A DNA stretch of 64,000 bases, taken from NCBI RefSeq assembly GCF_024436435.1, contig NZ_JAFMZP010000004.1, forward strand, positions 310,001 to 374,000. Direction: 5' to 3'. The position numbers were made by a program, and so were the translations under genes. How positions within the stretch are numbered: the first letter of the stretch is position 1; every line of letters starts with the position of its first letter. The notes below the pieces were generated by a model, which saw only the letters and a list, made by a program, of their open reading frames with translations, searched no databases and was not told the DNA's origin. The DNA is from Desertivirga xinjiangensis. GTDB taxonomy: Bacteria > Bacteroidota > Bacteroidia > Sphingobacteriales > Sphingobacteriaceae. Of this stretch, positions 16,685 through 25,505 are shown in pieces.

Positions 16685-18352
16685 TCAGTTTTGAATTACT
16701 TTTTCAATCCTGAACCAATCAAAATCTGCATATCCCGAATCATTAGTTACTGTTTCACGGGTAGCAAAAAGTCCTACTTTGGCACCTTTCCATTTGCCAA
16801 CTTCGGCCTGAAATTCGTCGCCAGCATCAGTATAGGAGAGGCCATCTAAGCTATAACTAAACCGACATTTAGCGCCATCGGTGATTTTTACTCGGAAGTA
16901 AATATCGGCCTTTGGGTTACTGAGTTTTAAAATTGTTTTTTCATCTTCAGGTTTTCCTCGGTCTGCATCCTTACAAATTGTATATACCAGGTACACGCCA
17001 TCTTTCTTACTTTTGAGTGCCAGGTTGGCGTAGCTTAGGCCCATGATGGCCAGGCCAGTTTTTTCGTTTTCTATTTTAGTATTGTTCGGAGAGAAATTCA
17101 GTTTGGTGGTCGCCATGAATATGTCTGCCGGGAATTTTTGTGACAGAACATTAGGTGTTTCCCAAAGATTTTTAGCTTCCCCGGGTATTTCATCGGTGAA
17201 TAACCTTAGAGTGCCTTTTGCCGGATTACTGAAAGACCAGGTAGCCTTTGAATTGGCATGCCATTGCCATTGTAGCCCAAGTTTTGTCCCGTTAAATTCA
17301 TCGCTTTCTATTGGTGTTACTATTGGATGTGTTTTTCCAACATCCGGTTTTTTATAGGTAAGCACAGGGTCGCCTGTCCCATCGCCGTCCGAATCAGTTC
17401 CTATTACCGGCCAATTATCAATCCATTTCATTGGATTGAGATGGACTACCCTACCATAAGCTTCCTTGTCCTGGAAATGCAGGAACCAGTCTTCTCCGCT
17501 TTGAGTGTTAACCCAAGCTCCCTGATGCGGTCCATTAACCGGCGTTTTTCCCTGAGCCATTACCACCTTTCGCTCATAGGGACCATAGACATTTTTCGAA
17601 CGTAAAACCAGTTGCCAGCCCGTAGGTACGCCCCCGGCCGGAGCAAAAATATAATAATAACCATTTCGCTTATAAAATTTGGGACCTTCAATGGTGACAT
17701 CAGTTTCGTGCCCATCGTAAACCAACACTCCCTGATCAATCGTTTTGGTGCCTTCGCTGTTCATTTTTTTCACCACGATCACGCTTTTTATACCAGCCCT
17801 GCTTCCCGCATAAGCGTGCACAAGGTAAACTTTTCCATCTTCATCCCAGAGAGGGCATGGGTCTATCAAGCCTTTTCCTGCTTCAACGAGTATTGGTTCA
17901 GACCATGGACCGGCTGGATTTTTAGCCTTTGTAAGAAAAATTCCAAAATCGGGATCAGGGTAATAGATCAGAAATTCACCATTTCTGTATCTTATAGAGG
18001 GGGCCCAAACCCCGTTGCCATGTTGAGGTTTCGAAAAATGATCAAAAGGCGCCAGGCGAGTTACAGCATGTCCGATGATGGTCCAGTTTACAAGGTCTTT
18101 GGAATGTAGTACCGGTAAGCCTGGAATGTCTTCGAAAGATGAAGAAATTAAGTAAAAGTCATTGCCCACTCTGATAGCATCAGGATCTGAGTAATCGGCA
18201 TTTAAAACCGGGTTTTTATAAGTACCGTTGCGCTGGTCAGAAACCCAAACCTCTGATACGTAATCTGGCTGGCTTTTGACTTGTCCATTGCCGGATACTG
18301 AAGCAAAAAGGAAAGCGGAAAAAAGAACGGTTTTTAACTGATCTATATTCAT
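16685..18352 (-). CDS. glycoside hydrolase family 43 with C-terminal jelly-roll domain
   Basis: A 555-residue secreted enzyme with a signal peptide (cleavage near residues 20-24), a five-bladed beta-propeller (about 40-330) and a C-terminal beta-sandwich (about 345-553) of the GH43 C2/DUF1349 type. The three catalytic acids are visible: Asp in YSDPDAIR (55-61), D164 in GLIDPCPLWD and E222 in TIEGPKFY. Family members are arabinofuranosidases, xylosidases or galactan-active enzymes. A DSDGDGTGDP loop near residue 320 is a calcium-type insert. It is followed by the crtB operon behind a terminator and preceded by the CE8 esterase on the same strand, so action on pectin side chains is a reasonable inference. 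Confidence 0.88.
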   Translation of the reverse strand: MNIDQLKTVLFSAFLFASVSGNGQVKSQPDYVSEVWVSDQRNGTYKNPVLNADYSDPDAIRVGNDFYLISSSFEDIPGLPVLHSKDLVNWTIIGHAVTRLAPFDHFSKPQHGNGVWAPSIRYRNGEFLIYYPDPDFGIFLTKAKNPAGPWSEPILVEAGKGLIDPCPLWDEDGKVYLVHAYAGSRAGIKSVIVVKKMNSEGTKTIDQGVLVYDGHETDVTIEGPKFYKRNGYYYIFAPAGGVPTGWQLVLRSKNVYGPYERKVVMAQGKTPVNGPHQGAWVNTQSGEDWFLHFQDKEAYGRVVHLNPMKWIDNWPVIGTDSDGDGTGDPVLTYKKPDVGKTHPIVTPIESDEFNGTKLGLQWQWHANSKATWSFSNPAKGTLRLFTDEIPGEAKNLWETPNVLSQKFPADIFMATTKLNFSPNNTKIENEKTGLAIMGLSYANLALKSKKDGVYLVYTICKDADRGKPEDEKTILKLSNPKADIYFRVKITDGAKCRFSYSLDGLSYTDAGDEFQAEVGKWKGAKVGLFATRETVTNDSGYADFDWFRIEKVIQN

Positions 18353-18426
18353 TGTGTGTTAAAGGTTATAATTTGAAGTTTAGACTAGCGAATGCGCTTG
18401 AATTGCTCATTTAAATAATTGATTAC

Positions 18427-19431
18427 TTATTTAGTTGCAGGAACCCAAGGTTTTGAACCTGAAAAAATATTTTGTATCGTGTATTTTTCAACCTGTTTTT
18501 TCGTTAGCTGTCTAGACCATGAAACTCGCTTGCTGGTGTCAGCTCCTGCACCCGTGTTCGCGTATTCGGCATAAAAAGCAGTCTTCTCTTTATCAGGGAA
18601 CATCTTGTCTCCTTTCCATGGATTCCAGCCTTCAGGCACTATGTGGTCACCCATTTCTGTACGGATAAAGACCGTCTGTGCATATGGTCGCCAGGGTCTT
18701 CCTAAAAACACCTTTGTTGCTGCTGAATCTGCTATCAGCTTGCAGTCAAGAAAGACGTATCCGAACGCTTGCCCGGGACGGGTAGCAGCAGCTGTAATGT
18801 ATGAATTGCTAAGGCTTTTAATTGTACAACGTTCGAATACTACTGTTGCTTCACCGAAGATAAAATCGGTGGTCCCTTCAATATGGCAATTTCTAAAATA
18901 CTGGCGGCTGGTTTCTTTTGCGGTATACAGGGTATCCTGGTTTCCGGTTATCTTGCAATTGGTAATTATTATGCGATCTCCCTCTGTATGCAAGGCTACG
19001 GCTTGCCCCACTCTGCCTGCAGTATTTTCGATAGTAAGGTTTTCAATATGGATATCATTGCCTTGAATAAGAAGGGTATAAGAATTAAATGTTGAGAATT
19101 TCTCCAGGCCCAAAGCATCTTTACCCTTGGCGTTCAATTTTCCGGAATAGTCGTTCCAACTGATAACAGTATTTTCGGGGTTTTCTCCTACGAGCGAAAG
19201 ATTTGATTTCCAGGAAGGGATCACAACCTTTTCTTTGTATACTCCCTTTTTTATATAAATGATAACCCGCTGATGACCAAGATCGCGTACCGAATTTATA
19301 GCTTCCTGTATTGTCGTATAATCTGCGCTTCCATCCTGTGATACCGTAATTTTATCAGGATACGTTTTGAGCTGTGCCCTGGTACCAGTAATAGTAAAAA
19401 GTAAAAGTAGTGTAGTTACAAATGATTTCAC
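18427..19431 (-). CDS. pectin methylesterase, CE8
   Basis: A 334-residue secreted enzyme (signal peptide to about residue 19) with a parallel beta-helix that removes methyl groups from homogalacturonan. The catalytic set is intact: Q143 in VGQAVAL, D166 in GNQDTLY, D189 in TTDFIFGEATVVFE, and R245/W247 in LGRPWRPYAQTVF. It lies 74 bp upstream of GH43 in the same direction, so the two may be cotranscribed. Demethylation makes pectin a substrate for the PL1 lyase at 11.6 kb. Confidence 0.93.
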   Translation of the reverse strand: MKSFVTTLLLLFTITGTRAQLKTYPDKITVSQDGSADYTTIQEAINSVRDLGHQRVIIYIKKGVYKEKVVIPSWKSNLSLVGENPENTVISWNDYSGKLNAKGKDALGLEKFSTFNSYTLLIQGNDIHIENLTIENTAGRVGQAVALHTEGDRIIITNCKITGNQDTLYTAKETSRQYFRNCHIEGTTDFIFGEATVVFERCTIKSLSNSYITAAATRPGQAFGYVFLDCKLIADSAATKVFLGRPWRPYAQTVFIRTEMGDHIVPEGWNPWKGDKMFPDKEKTAFYAEYANTGAGADTSKRVSWSRQLTKKQVEKYTIQNIFSGSKPWVPATK

Positions 19432-19700
19432 GGTCAGTTTATTTGTTTTAGTATTTGAAACGAGATAATTGGTTATATCCCTAAATACAAGAGTAGCAAG
19501 TTTTAAATTTTTTAGCTTAAGAATGGGAATATATTTTTGTGCAATCGTTCCCGATAAGGCCTTTTATACCAAATGATTGTAATATTTTAGTTGGAAAATA
19601 CCAACGTTTGCATAAAGGCTGTCTTTATACCTATAGAGTGCCGGAATAAAACCAGGTAAACTTTGTGCAAATAATGAAAGTTCAAGAGCAAAAAGGGCAG

Positions 19701-19796
19701 TTATTCTTCGTCTTCCAGGACGGCTGCATTTGCTATCTCATAGGCCATCCAGCCATATGCCATTAAAACGCATAAAATTATAATTGCCAGTGTCAT
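19701..19796 (-). CDS. candidate 31-residue single-span membrane protein
   Basis: A short frame from ATG 19796 encodes 31 residues: a hydrophobic helix (LAIIILCVLMAYGWMAY) and an acidic C-terminus (AAVLEDEE). This fits a bitopic small protein of the CydX/FixS size class, but no partner oxidase lies nearby. It sits in the 573-bp gap between the CE8 and purM genes, which otherwise holds AT-rich DNA and the purM terminator. No strong ribosome-binding site is seen. Confidence 0.4.
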   Translation of the reverse strand: MTLAIIILCVLMAYGWMAYEIANAAVLEDEE

Positions 19797-19944
19797 GGTA
19801 AATATTTTGGTTTATAATTTATACAAGTTCGCGAAAAGATTTCAAATTGAATATCTTTTTTTTAAAAAAATAGAGTATTTCATTCTCATGCGTGTAAACA
19901 CCGGAAGATAAGAGGGAGAACTACAAATCTGTTGATTTTTGTAA

Positions 19945-19978
19945 ATAAAAAAAAAGACCTGCAAAATTATCAAGTCTT
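19945..19978 (-). terminator. intrinsic terminator of purM
   Basis: On the minus strand, arm aagacttg pairs with caggtctt (one G-U pair) around a 9-base loop (plus-strand arms 19954-19961 and 19971-19978), followed by nine T residues. It lies 26 bp after the purM stop and is a textbook intrinsic terminator. Confidence 0.8.
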
Positions 19979-20004
19979 ATAGGTCCTTCTGTGAGATATT
20001 GAGA

Positions 20005-21183
20005 TTAATGATAAATAAATTCGCCGTATTCTGATCTAACAGTCACCTTTTTTGTATCAGCTGCTTCAACTCTTCCAACCACCTGGGCACTGATGCCGAA
20101 GCCCTCGGAAATTTTAATGATTTCAGAAGCGATAGCCTCAGGTACATAAATTTCCATACGATGACCCATGTTAAATACTTTGTACATTTCTTCCCAGCTG
20201 GTGGCCGATTCTTCCTGGATCAACTTAAACAGCGGAGGGATGGGGAATAGGTTATCTTTTATGATGTGAAGGTTGTCAACAAAATGAAGTACTTTAGTTT
20301 GGGCTCCACCACTGCAATGCACCATTCCATTGATTTGCGAACGAAAAGCTTCGAGAATCTTAATGATCACCGGAGCGTAAGTACGTGTGGGTGAAAGTAC
20401 CAGTTTACCTGCTGACACAGTTTCATTCGTTCCTATTTCTATTTGGTCGGTAAGCTTTTTATTGCCGGCAAATATCAATTCATAAGGAACTGCAGGATCG
20501 TAACTTTCAGGATATTTCTCTGCCACATATTTATGGAAAACATCGTGACGTGCAGAAGTTAAGCCATTAGATCCCATACCTCCATTATATTCCTTCTCGT
20601 AGGATGCTTTCCCGTAAGAAGAAAGGCCAACAATAACATCACCAGCTTTGATGCGGTCGTTAGAAATTACCTCATCTCTCTTCATGCGGCAGGTAACGGT
20701 TGAATCAACAATGATGGTGCGAACCAGGTCGCCGACATCAGCCGTTTCTCCCCCGGTCGAGTAAATTCCCATTCCCAGAGCTCTGAGGTCAGAAAGAATT
20801 TCTTCTGTACCATTGATAATTTCGGCAATAACTTCGCCAGGGATCAAATTCTTGTTTCTGCCTATAGTAGAGGAAAGTAGGATATTATTTGTCGCACCCA
20901 CACAGAGAAGGTCGTCGATATTCATGATAATCGCATCTTGCGCTATCCCTTTCCAAACGGAAATATTGCCGGTCTCTTTCCAGTAGACGTAGGCAAGCGA
21001 TGATTTTGTTCCTGCACCATCAGCATGCATAATATTACACCAGGCATCATCTCCACCTAGAATATCAGGAATGATCTTGCAAAATGCTTTTGGGAATAAG
21101 CCTTTATCTATGTTTTTTATTGCGTTGTGAACGTCCTCTTTGCCGGCAGAAACACCGCGCTGATTGTATTTTAAGTCTGACAT
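20005..21183 (-). CDS. purM: phosphoribosylformylglycinamidine cyclo-ligase (AIR synthase)
   Basis: A 392-residue purine biosynthesis enzyme that closes the imidazole ring of AIR with ATP. The N-terminal half has the nucleotide and FGAM site segments KYNQRGVSAGKEDVH, ADGAGTKSSLAYVYW and NIDDLLCVGAT, and the second half has STGGETADVGDL and NMGHRMEIYVPE. The length and the divergence from the E. coli form are normal for Bacteroidota. I start at ATG 21183; a TTG three codons upstream would add MQP. A -7 type element lies only 6 bases upstream of this ATG, which suggests a leaderless message. Confidence 0.88.
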   Translation of the reverse strand: MSDLKYNQRGVSAGKEDVHNAIKNIDKGLFPKAFCKIIPDILGGDDAWCNIMHADGAGTKSSLAYVYWKETGNISVWKGIAQDAIIMNIDDLLCVGATNNILLSSTIGRNKNLIPGEVIAEIINGTEEILSDLRALGMGIYSTGGETADVGDLVRTIIVDSTVTCRMKRDEVISNDRIKAGDVIVGLSSYGKASYEKEYNGGMGSNGLTSARHDVFHKYVAEKYPESYDPAVPYELIFAGNKKLTDQIEIGTNETVSAGKLVLSPTRTYAPVIIKILEAFRSQINGMVHCSGGAQTKVLHFVDNLHIIKDNLFPIPPLFKLIQEESATSWEEMYKVFNMGHRMEIYVPEAIASEIIKISEGFGISAQVVGRVEAADTKKVTVRSEYGEFIYH

Positions 21184-21189
21184 CGGCTG

Positions 21190-21197
21190 CAAAGTTA
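21190..21197 (-). promoter_or_regulatory. -7 promoter element of purM
   Basis: On the minus strand the octamer TAACTTTG matches the Bacteroidota -7 consensus TAnnTTTG. A TCTG, one base off the TTTG -33 element, lies 19 bases upstream (21217-21220). Only six bases separate the octamer from the ATG at 21183. Confidence 0.65.
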
Positions 21198-21231
21198 GCT
21201 GTTAGATATGAGAATGCAGAATAGGTAATGA

Positions 21232-21267
21232 AAGAAGCCGCCTCAAAATAAATTGCGGCGGCTTCTT
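21232..21267. terminator. terminator after glnN
   Basis: An 11-bp stem (21232-21242 with 21257-21267, arm aagaagccgcc) with a 14-base loop lies 18 bp after the glnN stop. It is GC-rich with T-rich flanks and probably ends the glnN message before purM. Confidence 0.8.
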
Positions 21268-21284
21268 TTTAAGGTATCTGATCC

Positions 21285-23459
21285 CTATTTGATAAATAAA
21301 AGTTCTCTGAATTTTGGCAGAGGCCATTTATCATCAGCAATCAGTTGCTCAAGCTTATCAACGTGGTATCGGATCGGCTCGAAGTAAGATTTTACTTTCT
21401 CATCGTAAGCAATTGACTTCTCACGAACATCTTCAATAACATTAGCTTCCTTACGTGCATTGATCATTTCCTTCACGTTGGTTCTGATGAAATTCACGTG
21501 ATCGGAGATTTTAGTAATGATCTCCATTTGCGCTGCGTAACTGTCCTCTTTAAGTCCGATTTCTTTTAAACCTTTCACGTTAGTGATGAGGTCTGTTTGA
21601 TACGCTACGGAAGCAGGGATGATCACGTTATTGACCAGTTCGCCCATCACACGGGCTTCGATCTGAAGTTTCTTGTAATAGCTTTCCAGAAGGATTTCAT
21701 GACGGGCATGCGCTTCACGTTTGCTATAAACGCCTGATTCCTCAAAAAGCTTTTCGGTTTTTTCAGTGATCAGAACATCAAGTGCTTTAGGTGTGGTCTT
21801 GATGTTTGAAAGTCCCCTGGCTTCAGCTTCCTGCGCCCATTCGTCGCTATAACCGTTCCCTTCAAAACGGATGGCTTTTGATTCTTTGATATAGCGTTTG
21901 ATCACAGTCATGATCGCTACGTCTTTTTTCTCACCCTTCTTTAAAAGTTTATCGACGTCAACCTTAAACTTGTTCAATTGATCCGCAACGATCATATTAA
22001 GAATGGTCATTGGGTTTGCAGAGTTTGCTGAAGATCCTACAGCGCGTAATTCAAATTTATTTCCAGTAAACGCAAATGGCGAAGTACGGTTACGATCCGT
22101 GTTATCCAATAAGATCTGAGGAACTTTAGGAATGTTAGTCCATAAAGAAGCTTCATTCTTCATTTTGCTGGTAACACGGGAAGTTTCAATCTCATCCAAA
22201 ACGTCGTTTAACTGAGTTCCAAGGAAGATTGAAATAATTGCAGGAGGCGCTTCGTTCGCACCCAGACGGTGATCATTACTAACTGATGCAATTGATGCCC
22301 TCAACAGGTCTGCATAATCGTGAACAGCTTTAATAGTGTTTACAAAGAATGTAAGGAACATCAGGTTGTTCTTTGGCGTTTTTCCTGGTGAAAGAAGGTT
22401 TTTGCCAGTGTTGGTGATCAGGGACCAGTTGTTATGTTTACCAGAACCGTTTACGCCTGCAAATGGCTTTTCGTGTAATAACACCTTAAAGTTATGACGG
22501 CGTGCCACCTTATCCATTAGATCCATCAAAAGCTGATTGTGATCTATCGCAAGGTTAATTTCTTCGTAAATCGGTGCACACTCAAACTGTGAAGGAGCAA
22601 CTTCATTATGACGTGTTTTTAGAGGAATTCCCAATTTGATGGACTCGATCTCCAATTCCTGCATAAAAGCAAGCACCCGGTCTGGAATAGAGCCGAAGTA
22701 GTGATCTTCCAGTTGTTGGTTCTTAGCCGACATATGACCGAAAAGAGCTCTTCCGGTTAGATATAGGTCCGGACGTGCATTGAACAGTGCAAGGTCGACA
22801 AGAAAGTATTCCTGTTCAATACCCAGTGAGGCATTAACCTTTTCTATGCTTTTGTCGAAAAACTGAGCGACTGAAACAGCAGCTTTATCAAGCGCGGATA
22901 GTGCCTTTAACAGAGGCGCCTTATTATCGAGGGATTCACCCGTGTACGAAACAAATACAGTAGGAATACAAAGCGTTTTGCCCATCAGAAAAGCTGGCGA
23001 CGACGGATCCCAGGCAGTATAGCCACGGGCTTCGAATGTGCTTCTGATACCACCGTTAGGAAAACTTGAGGCATCTGGTTCCTGTTGAGCCAGGGCATCG
23101 CCAGAAAATTTCTCAATCGCTGTACCATCGCCTGCCGGTTCAAAGAAAGAATCATGTTTCTCAGCAGTGGTTCCTGTTAACGGTTGAAACCAGTGTGTAT
23201 AATGTGTTGCACCTTGTGCTATCGCCCATGATTTCATTGCCGAGGCAACCTGTTCAGCAATATCTCTTTCAATTCTGGTTCCGTGAACAATTGAATCGTT
23301 TACACTATCAAAAGCATCTTTTGATAAATATTCTTTGATTTTTTTCTTATCGAATACATTGCAGGCATAAAAGTCGGAAACTTTGTCGGAAGGCGCCTTC
23401 ACTTCAGGGATTGTCCTTGAAAGTACTGTATTTAATGCCTGAAAACGGAGATTTGACAT
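21285..23459 (-). CDS. glnN: glutamine synthetase type III
   Basis: A 724-residue GSIII enzyme making glutamine from glutamate, ammonia and ATP; this large form is typical of Bacteroidota and some cyanobacteria. Landmarks are the THWFQPLTG segment (88-96), EQEYFLVD (215-222), RHNEVAPSQFECAPIYE (283-299) and NGSGKHNNWS (337-346), which hold metal and substrate ligands. Length is within a few residues of family members. It starts at ATG 23459 and is divergent from the TonB gene. It probably has its own promoter in the 194-bp gap; no specific nitrogen-control site is recognised. Confidence 0.95.
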   Translation of the reverse strand: MSNLRFQALNTVLSRTIPEVKAPSDKVSDFYACNVFDKKKIKEYLSKDAFDSVNDSIVHGTRIERDIAEQVASAMKSWAIAQGATHYTHWFQPLTGTTAEKHDSFFEPAGDGTAIEKFSGDALAQQEPDASSFPNGGIRSTFEARGYTAWDPSSPAFLMGKTLCIPTVFVSYTGESLDNKAPLLKALSALDKAAVSVAQFFDKSIEKVNASLGIEQEYFLVDLALFNARPDLYLTGRALFGHMSAKNQQLEDHYFGSIPDRVLAFMQELEIESIKLGIPLKTRHNEVAPSQFECAPIYEEINLAIDHNQLLMDLMDKVARRHNFKVLLHEKPFAGVNGSGKHNNWSLITNTGKNLLSPGKTPKNNLMFLTFFVNTIKAVHDYADLLRASIASVSNDHRLGANEAPPAIISIFLGTQLNDVLDEIETSRVTSKMKNEASLWTNIPKVPQILLDNTDRNRTSPFAFTGNKFELRAVGSSANSANPMTILNMIVADQLNKFKVDVDKLLKKGEKKDVAIMTVIKRYIKESKAIRFEGNGYSDEWAQEAEARGLSNIKTTPKALDVLITEKTEKLFEESGVYSKREAHARHEILLESYYKKLQIEARVMGELVNNVIIPASVAYQTDLITNVKGLKEIGLKEDSYAAQMEIITKISDHVNFIRTNVKEMINARKEANVIEDVREKSIAYDEKVKSYFEPIRYHVDKLEQLIADDKWPLPKFRELLFIK

Positions 23460-23653
23460 GATTTAGTGTTTTACTATGTGTGACTATTTTTGATTTTTCT
23501 ATTCTCAGTTTCAAATATTTGGAAAATCTCTTGAATTAGCTAATGATTTGGAGAAAAAAGGCTTTTTAATTATAAAATATAATAGTGCAATAAAATTTTT
23601 GTTGGTTTATGGAATACATCGGGTCCCGGGCATCATAAGTAAAACAACCTATT

Positions 23654-24496
23654 ATGCTTAGTTCCAAATTCAATCTTTACAATGCCGGGTGGCTCGACGT
23701 TGTATTTGCAAACAGAAATCAAACTTATGGCGCTTATGAGTTAAGAAAAAACTACTCTGCAAGATTAGCAAAATCATTACTGGCAGCAGTAACCCTTTTT
23801 GTGATACTGGTTTGTTCACCTGCTATATATAAATATTTTAAAGAGGAACCGCTTATTGAGCCACCGGTTGAGCTGCTCGACGAACAGATGTTTACGGCGA
23901 CCGTCGTGAACATTAAACCGCCTAAAAAAATAGAAGTTCCGGCAGCCGCAAAGGGCCAGGCTAAACCTGTAAGGGGAAAGTCGGTTGGCTGGACCACTCC
24001 AAAAGTGGTAGATGCGAGCCAGGTAACTCAGGATGTACCCGCAACTGAAGATCTAATGACATCGGTAATAAGTACCAGTACTCAGGATGGGCCAGAAATA
24101 GGAGGCAATGTGATAGAAGGCCTGGAAGGAAAAGGAGGAAATGGAACCTCCGGAGAAACAGGGAATGGGGTTACTGGAGAAACAATATTTGAGGTTGTAG
24201 AGCATCAACCAATGTTTCCTGGTGGATTAGAGGCTTTTGCCAACTACCTGCGAAAAAATCTCAGATATCCTGCTGCTGCATCAGAGATCGGAGTAACGGG
24301 GAGGGTGTTTGTCAATTTTATAGTGGAGAAGGATGGAAGTTTGACTGATATTAAAGTGGTAAAAGGGATAGGGCATGGCTGTGATGAGGAGGCGGTGCGA
24401 GTATTGAAAAAGTCTCCCCGATGGGCTCCTGGAATACAGAATCAACAAAGGGTAAGGGTTATGTTTACGATTCCTATTGTGTTTCAAATGGAGTGA
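23654..24496 (+). CDS. TonB-type energy transducer
   Basis: A 280-residue periplasm-spanning protein that couples inner-membrane proton-motive force to outer-membrane receptors such as SusC. It has a cytoplasmic start with NQTYGAYELRKNY (22-34), one transmembrane helix (about 39-56), a proline-, lysine- and glycine-rich linker and a C-terminal TonB domain (about 180-280) with PMFPGGLEAFANYL, YPAAASEIGVTGRVFVNF and the closing RVMFTIPIVFQ. ExbB/ExbD are not adjacent. The ANRNQTYGAYELR start is common in Bacteroidota TonB proteins. Confidence 0.9.
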   Translation: MLSSKFNLYNAGWLDVVFANRNQTYGAYELRKNYSARLAKSLLAAVTLFVILVCSPAIYKYFKEEPLIEPPVELLDEQMFTATVVNIKPPKKIEVPAAAKGQAKPVRGKSVGWTTPKVVDASQVTQDVPATEDLMTSVISTSTQDGPEIGGNVIEGLEGKGGNGTSGETGNGVTGETIFEVVEHQPMFPGGLEAFANYLRKNLRYPAAASEIGVTGRVFVNFIVEKDGSLTDIKVVKGIGHGCDEEAVRVLKKSPRWAPGIQNQQRVRVMFTIPIVFQME

Positions 24497-24548
24497 GTTG
24501 TTTTAATTGAAAAATGTCATTATGTTGGCTGAAAATCTGCGGGAATAA

Positions 24549-25505
24549 ATGCTGACTGAAATTTCGAAGGAAGAGTGGATCAATATTACGAAGGATACTG
24601 AATGTGCTTCGATATTTATTGATCCAGTTTTTTTAGAACCAATAAGCCGGGTTTTCAGATACTCTATAAAATACTTTATGGCTGAATTTAAGGCAAAACC
24701 AGCGCTTGGTTTTGCCTGCTTTGTAAAAGGGAAATCAATTAAGGTCCCTACTCATTTTATTTATTCAGGGCTGTGGTGGGATTTAAAATATGATACTATC
24801 AAATTCCGAAACTTGTTAATAGAGGCGATTGGCGATTTAAAGAGGTCTTACAATTCCATAGAATTTCGTTTGCCTCCGCCCGTGAGTGATATCCGGCCTT
24901 TCCAATGGCAGGACTTTTCATATCAAGTTAGTTATACCTATACAAGAAATACGACAGACCTTAACTTTGAGTATAATATAAAGTCTCGTGTAAAGAAGTC
25001 ATTTGAGAGGAAGATTGTACCATCTGTTTCATTTTCTTTTAGCGATGTCTGGAATCATCAGATACATGATCTTAAGCGCTTTCATTTTTCAGATCGCTTG
25101 CTAGGAAAGACCAAATCACTTTTTAAAGCCTGGTTTGAAAATGGTTTTATGCTTATTTATGAAGCACGAAGTCCTGAGGGCTTAGTTGGATCATCGTGTG
25201 TGCTATATGACCAGCACCAGTCGAAAGCATATAATCTATTGATAAGTTCAGCGAATTCTAATTATCATACAGGAGTTCATGCCGCACTGTATAACTTTAT
25301 CTTTAACGACCTTCGATCCAGGGGTATCAATAATTTCGACCTTTACGGAGCGGATTTAAGAGGCGTTGCTGATTTTAAATCCAGTTTTGATGCGATATTA
25401 GAGGCGCACTATACAACCAGATATAATGGCAGAGCTGCATTTGTGAAAAACCTTAAAAGCGGGCTAAAGAATAAACTTATTGCTATAAAAGGAAAGGTCC
25501 TCTAG
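24549..25505 (+). CDS. FemAB/GNAT-like peptidoglycan or glycan acyltransferase
   Basis: A 318-residue cytoplasmic protein of the FemAB-like/acetyltransferase-6 group (double GNAT fold). Segments RNTTDLNFEYNIKSRVKKSF (about 138-157) and the C-terminal HAALYNFIFNDLRSRGINNF and FDLYGADLRGVADFKSSF are typical of these transferases found in polysaccharide clusters of Bacteroidota. Members transfer aminoacyl or acyl groups to peptidoglycan or surface sugars. Its end overlaps the convergent asparagine synthase-like gene by four bases. The substrate is unknown. Confidence 0.7.
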   Translation: MLTEISKEEWINITKDTECASIFIDPVFLEPISRVFRYSIKYFMAEFKAKPALGFACFVKGKSIKVPTHFIYSGLWWDLKYDTIKFRNLLIEAIGDLKRSYNSIEFRLPPPVSDIRPFQWQDFSYQVSYTYTRNTTDLNFEYNIKSRVKKSFERKIVPSVSFSFSDVWNHQIHDLKRFHFSDRLLGKTKSLFKAWFENGFMLIYEARSPEGLVGSSCVLYDQHQSKAYNLLISSANSNYHTGVHAALYNFIFNDLRSRGINNFDLYGADLRGVADFKSSFDAILEAHYTTRYNGRAAFVKNLKSGLKNKLIAIKGKVL

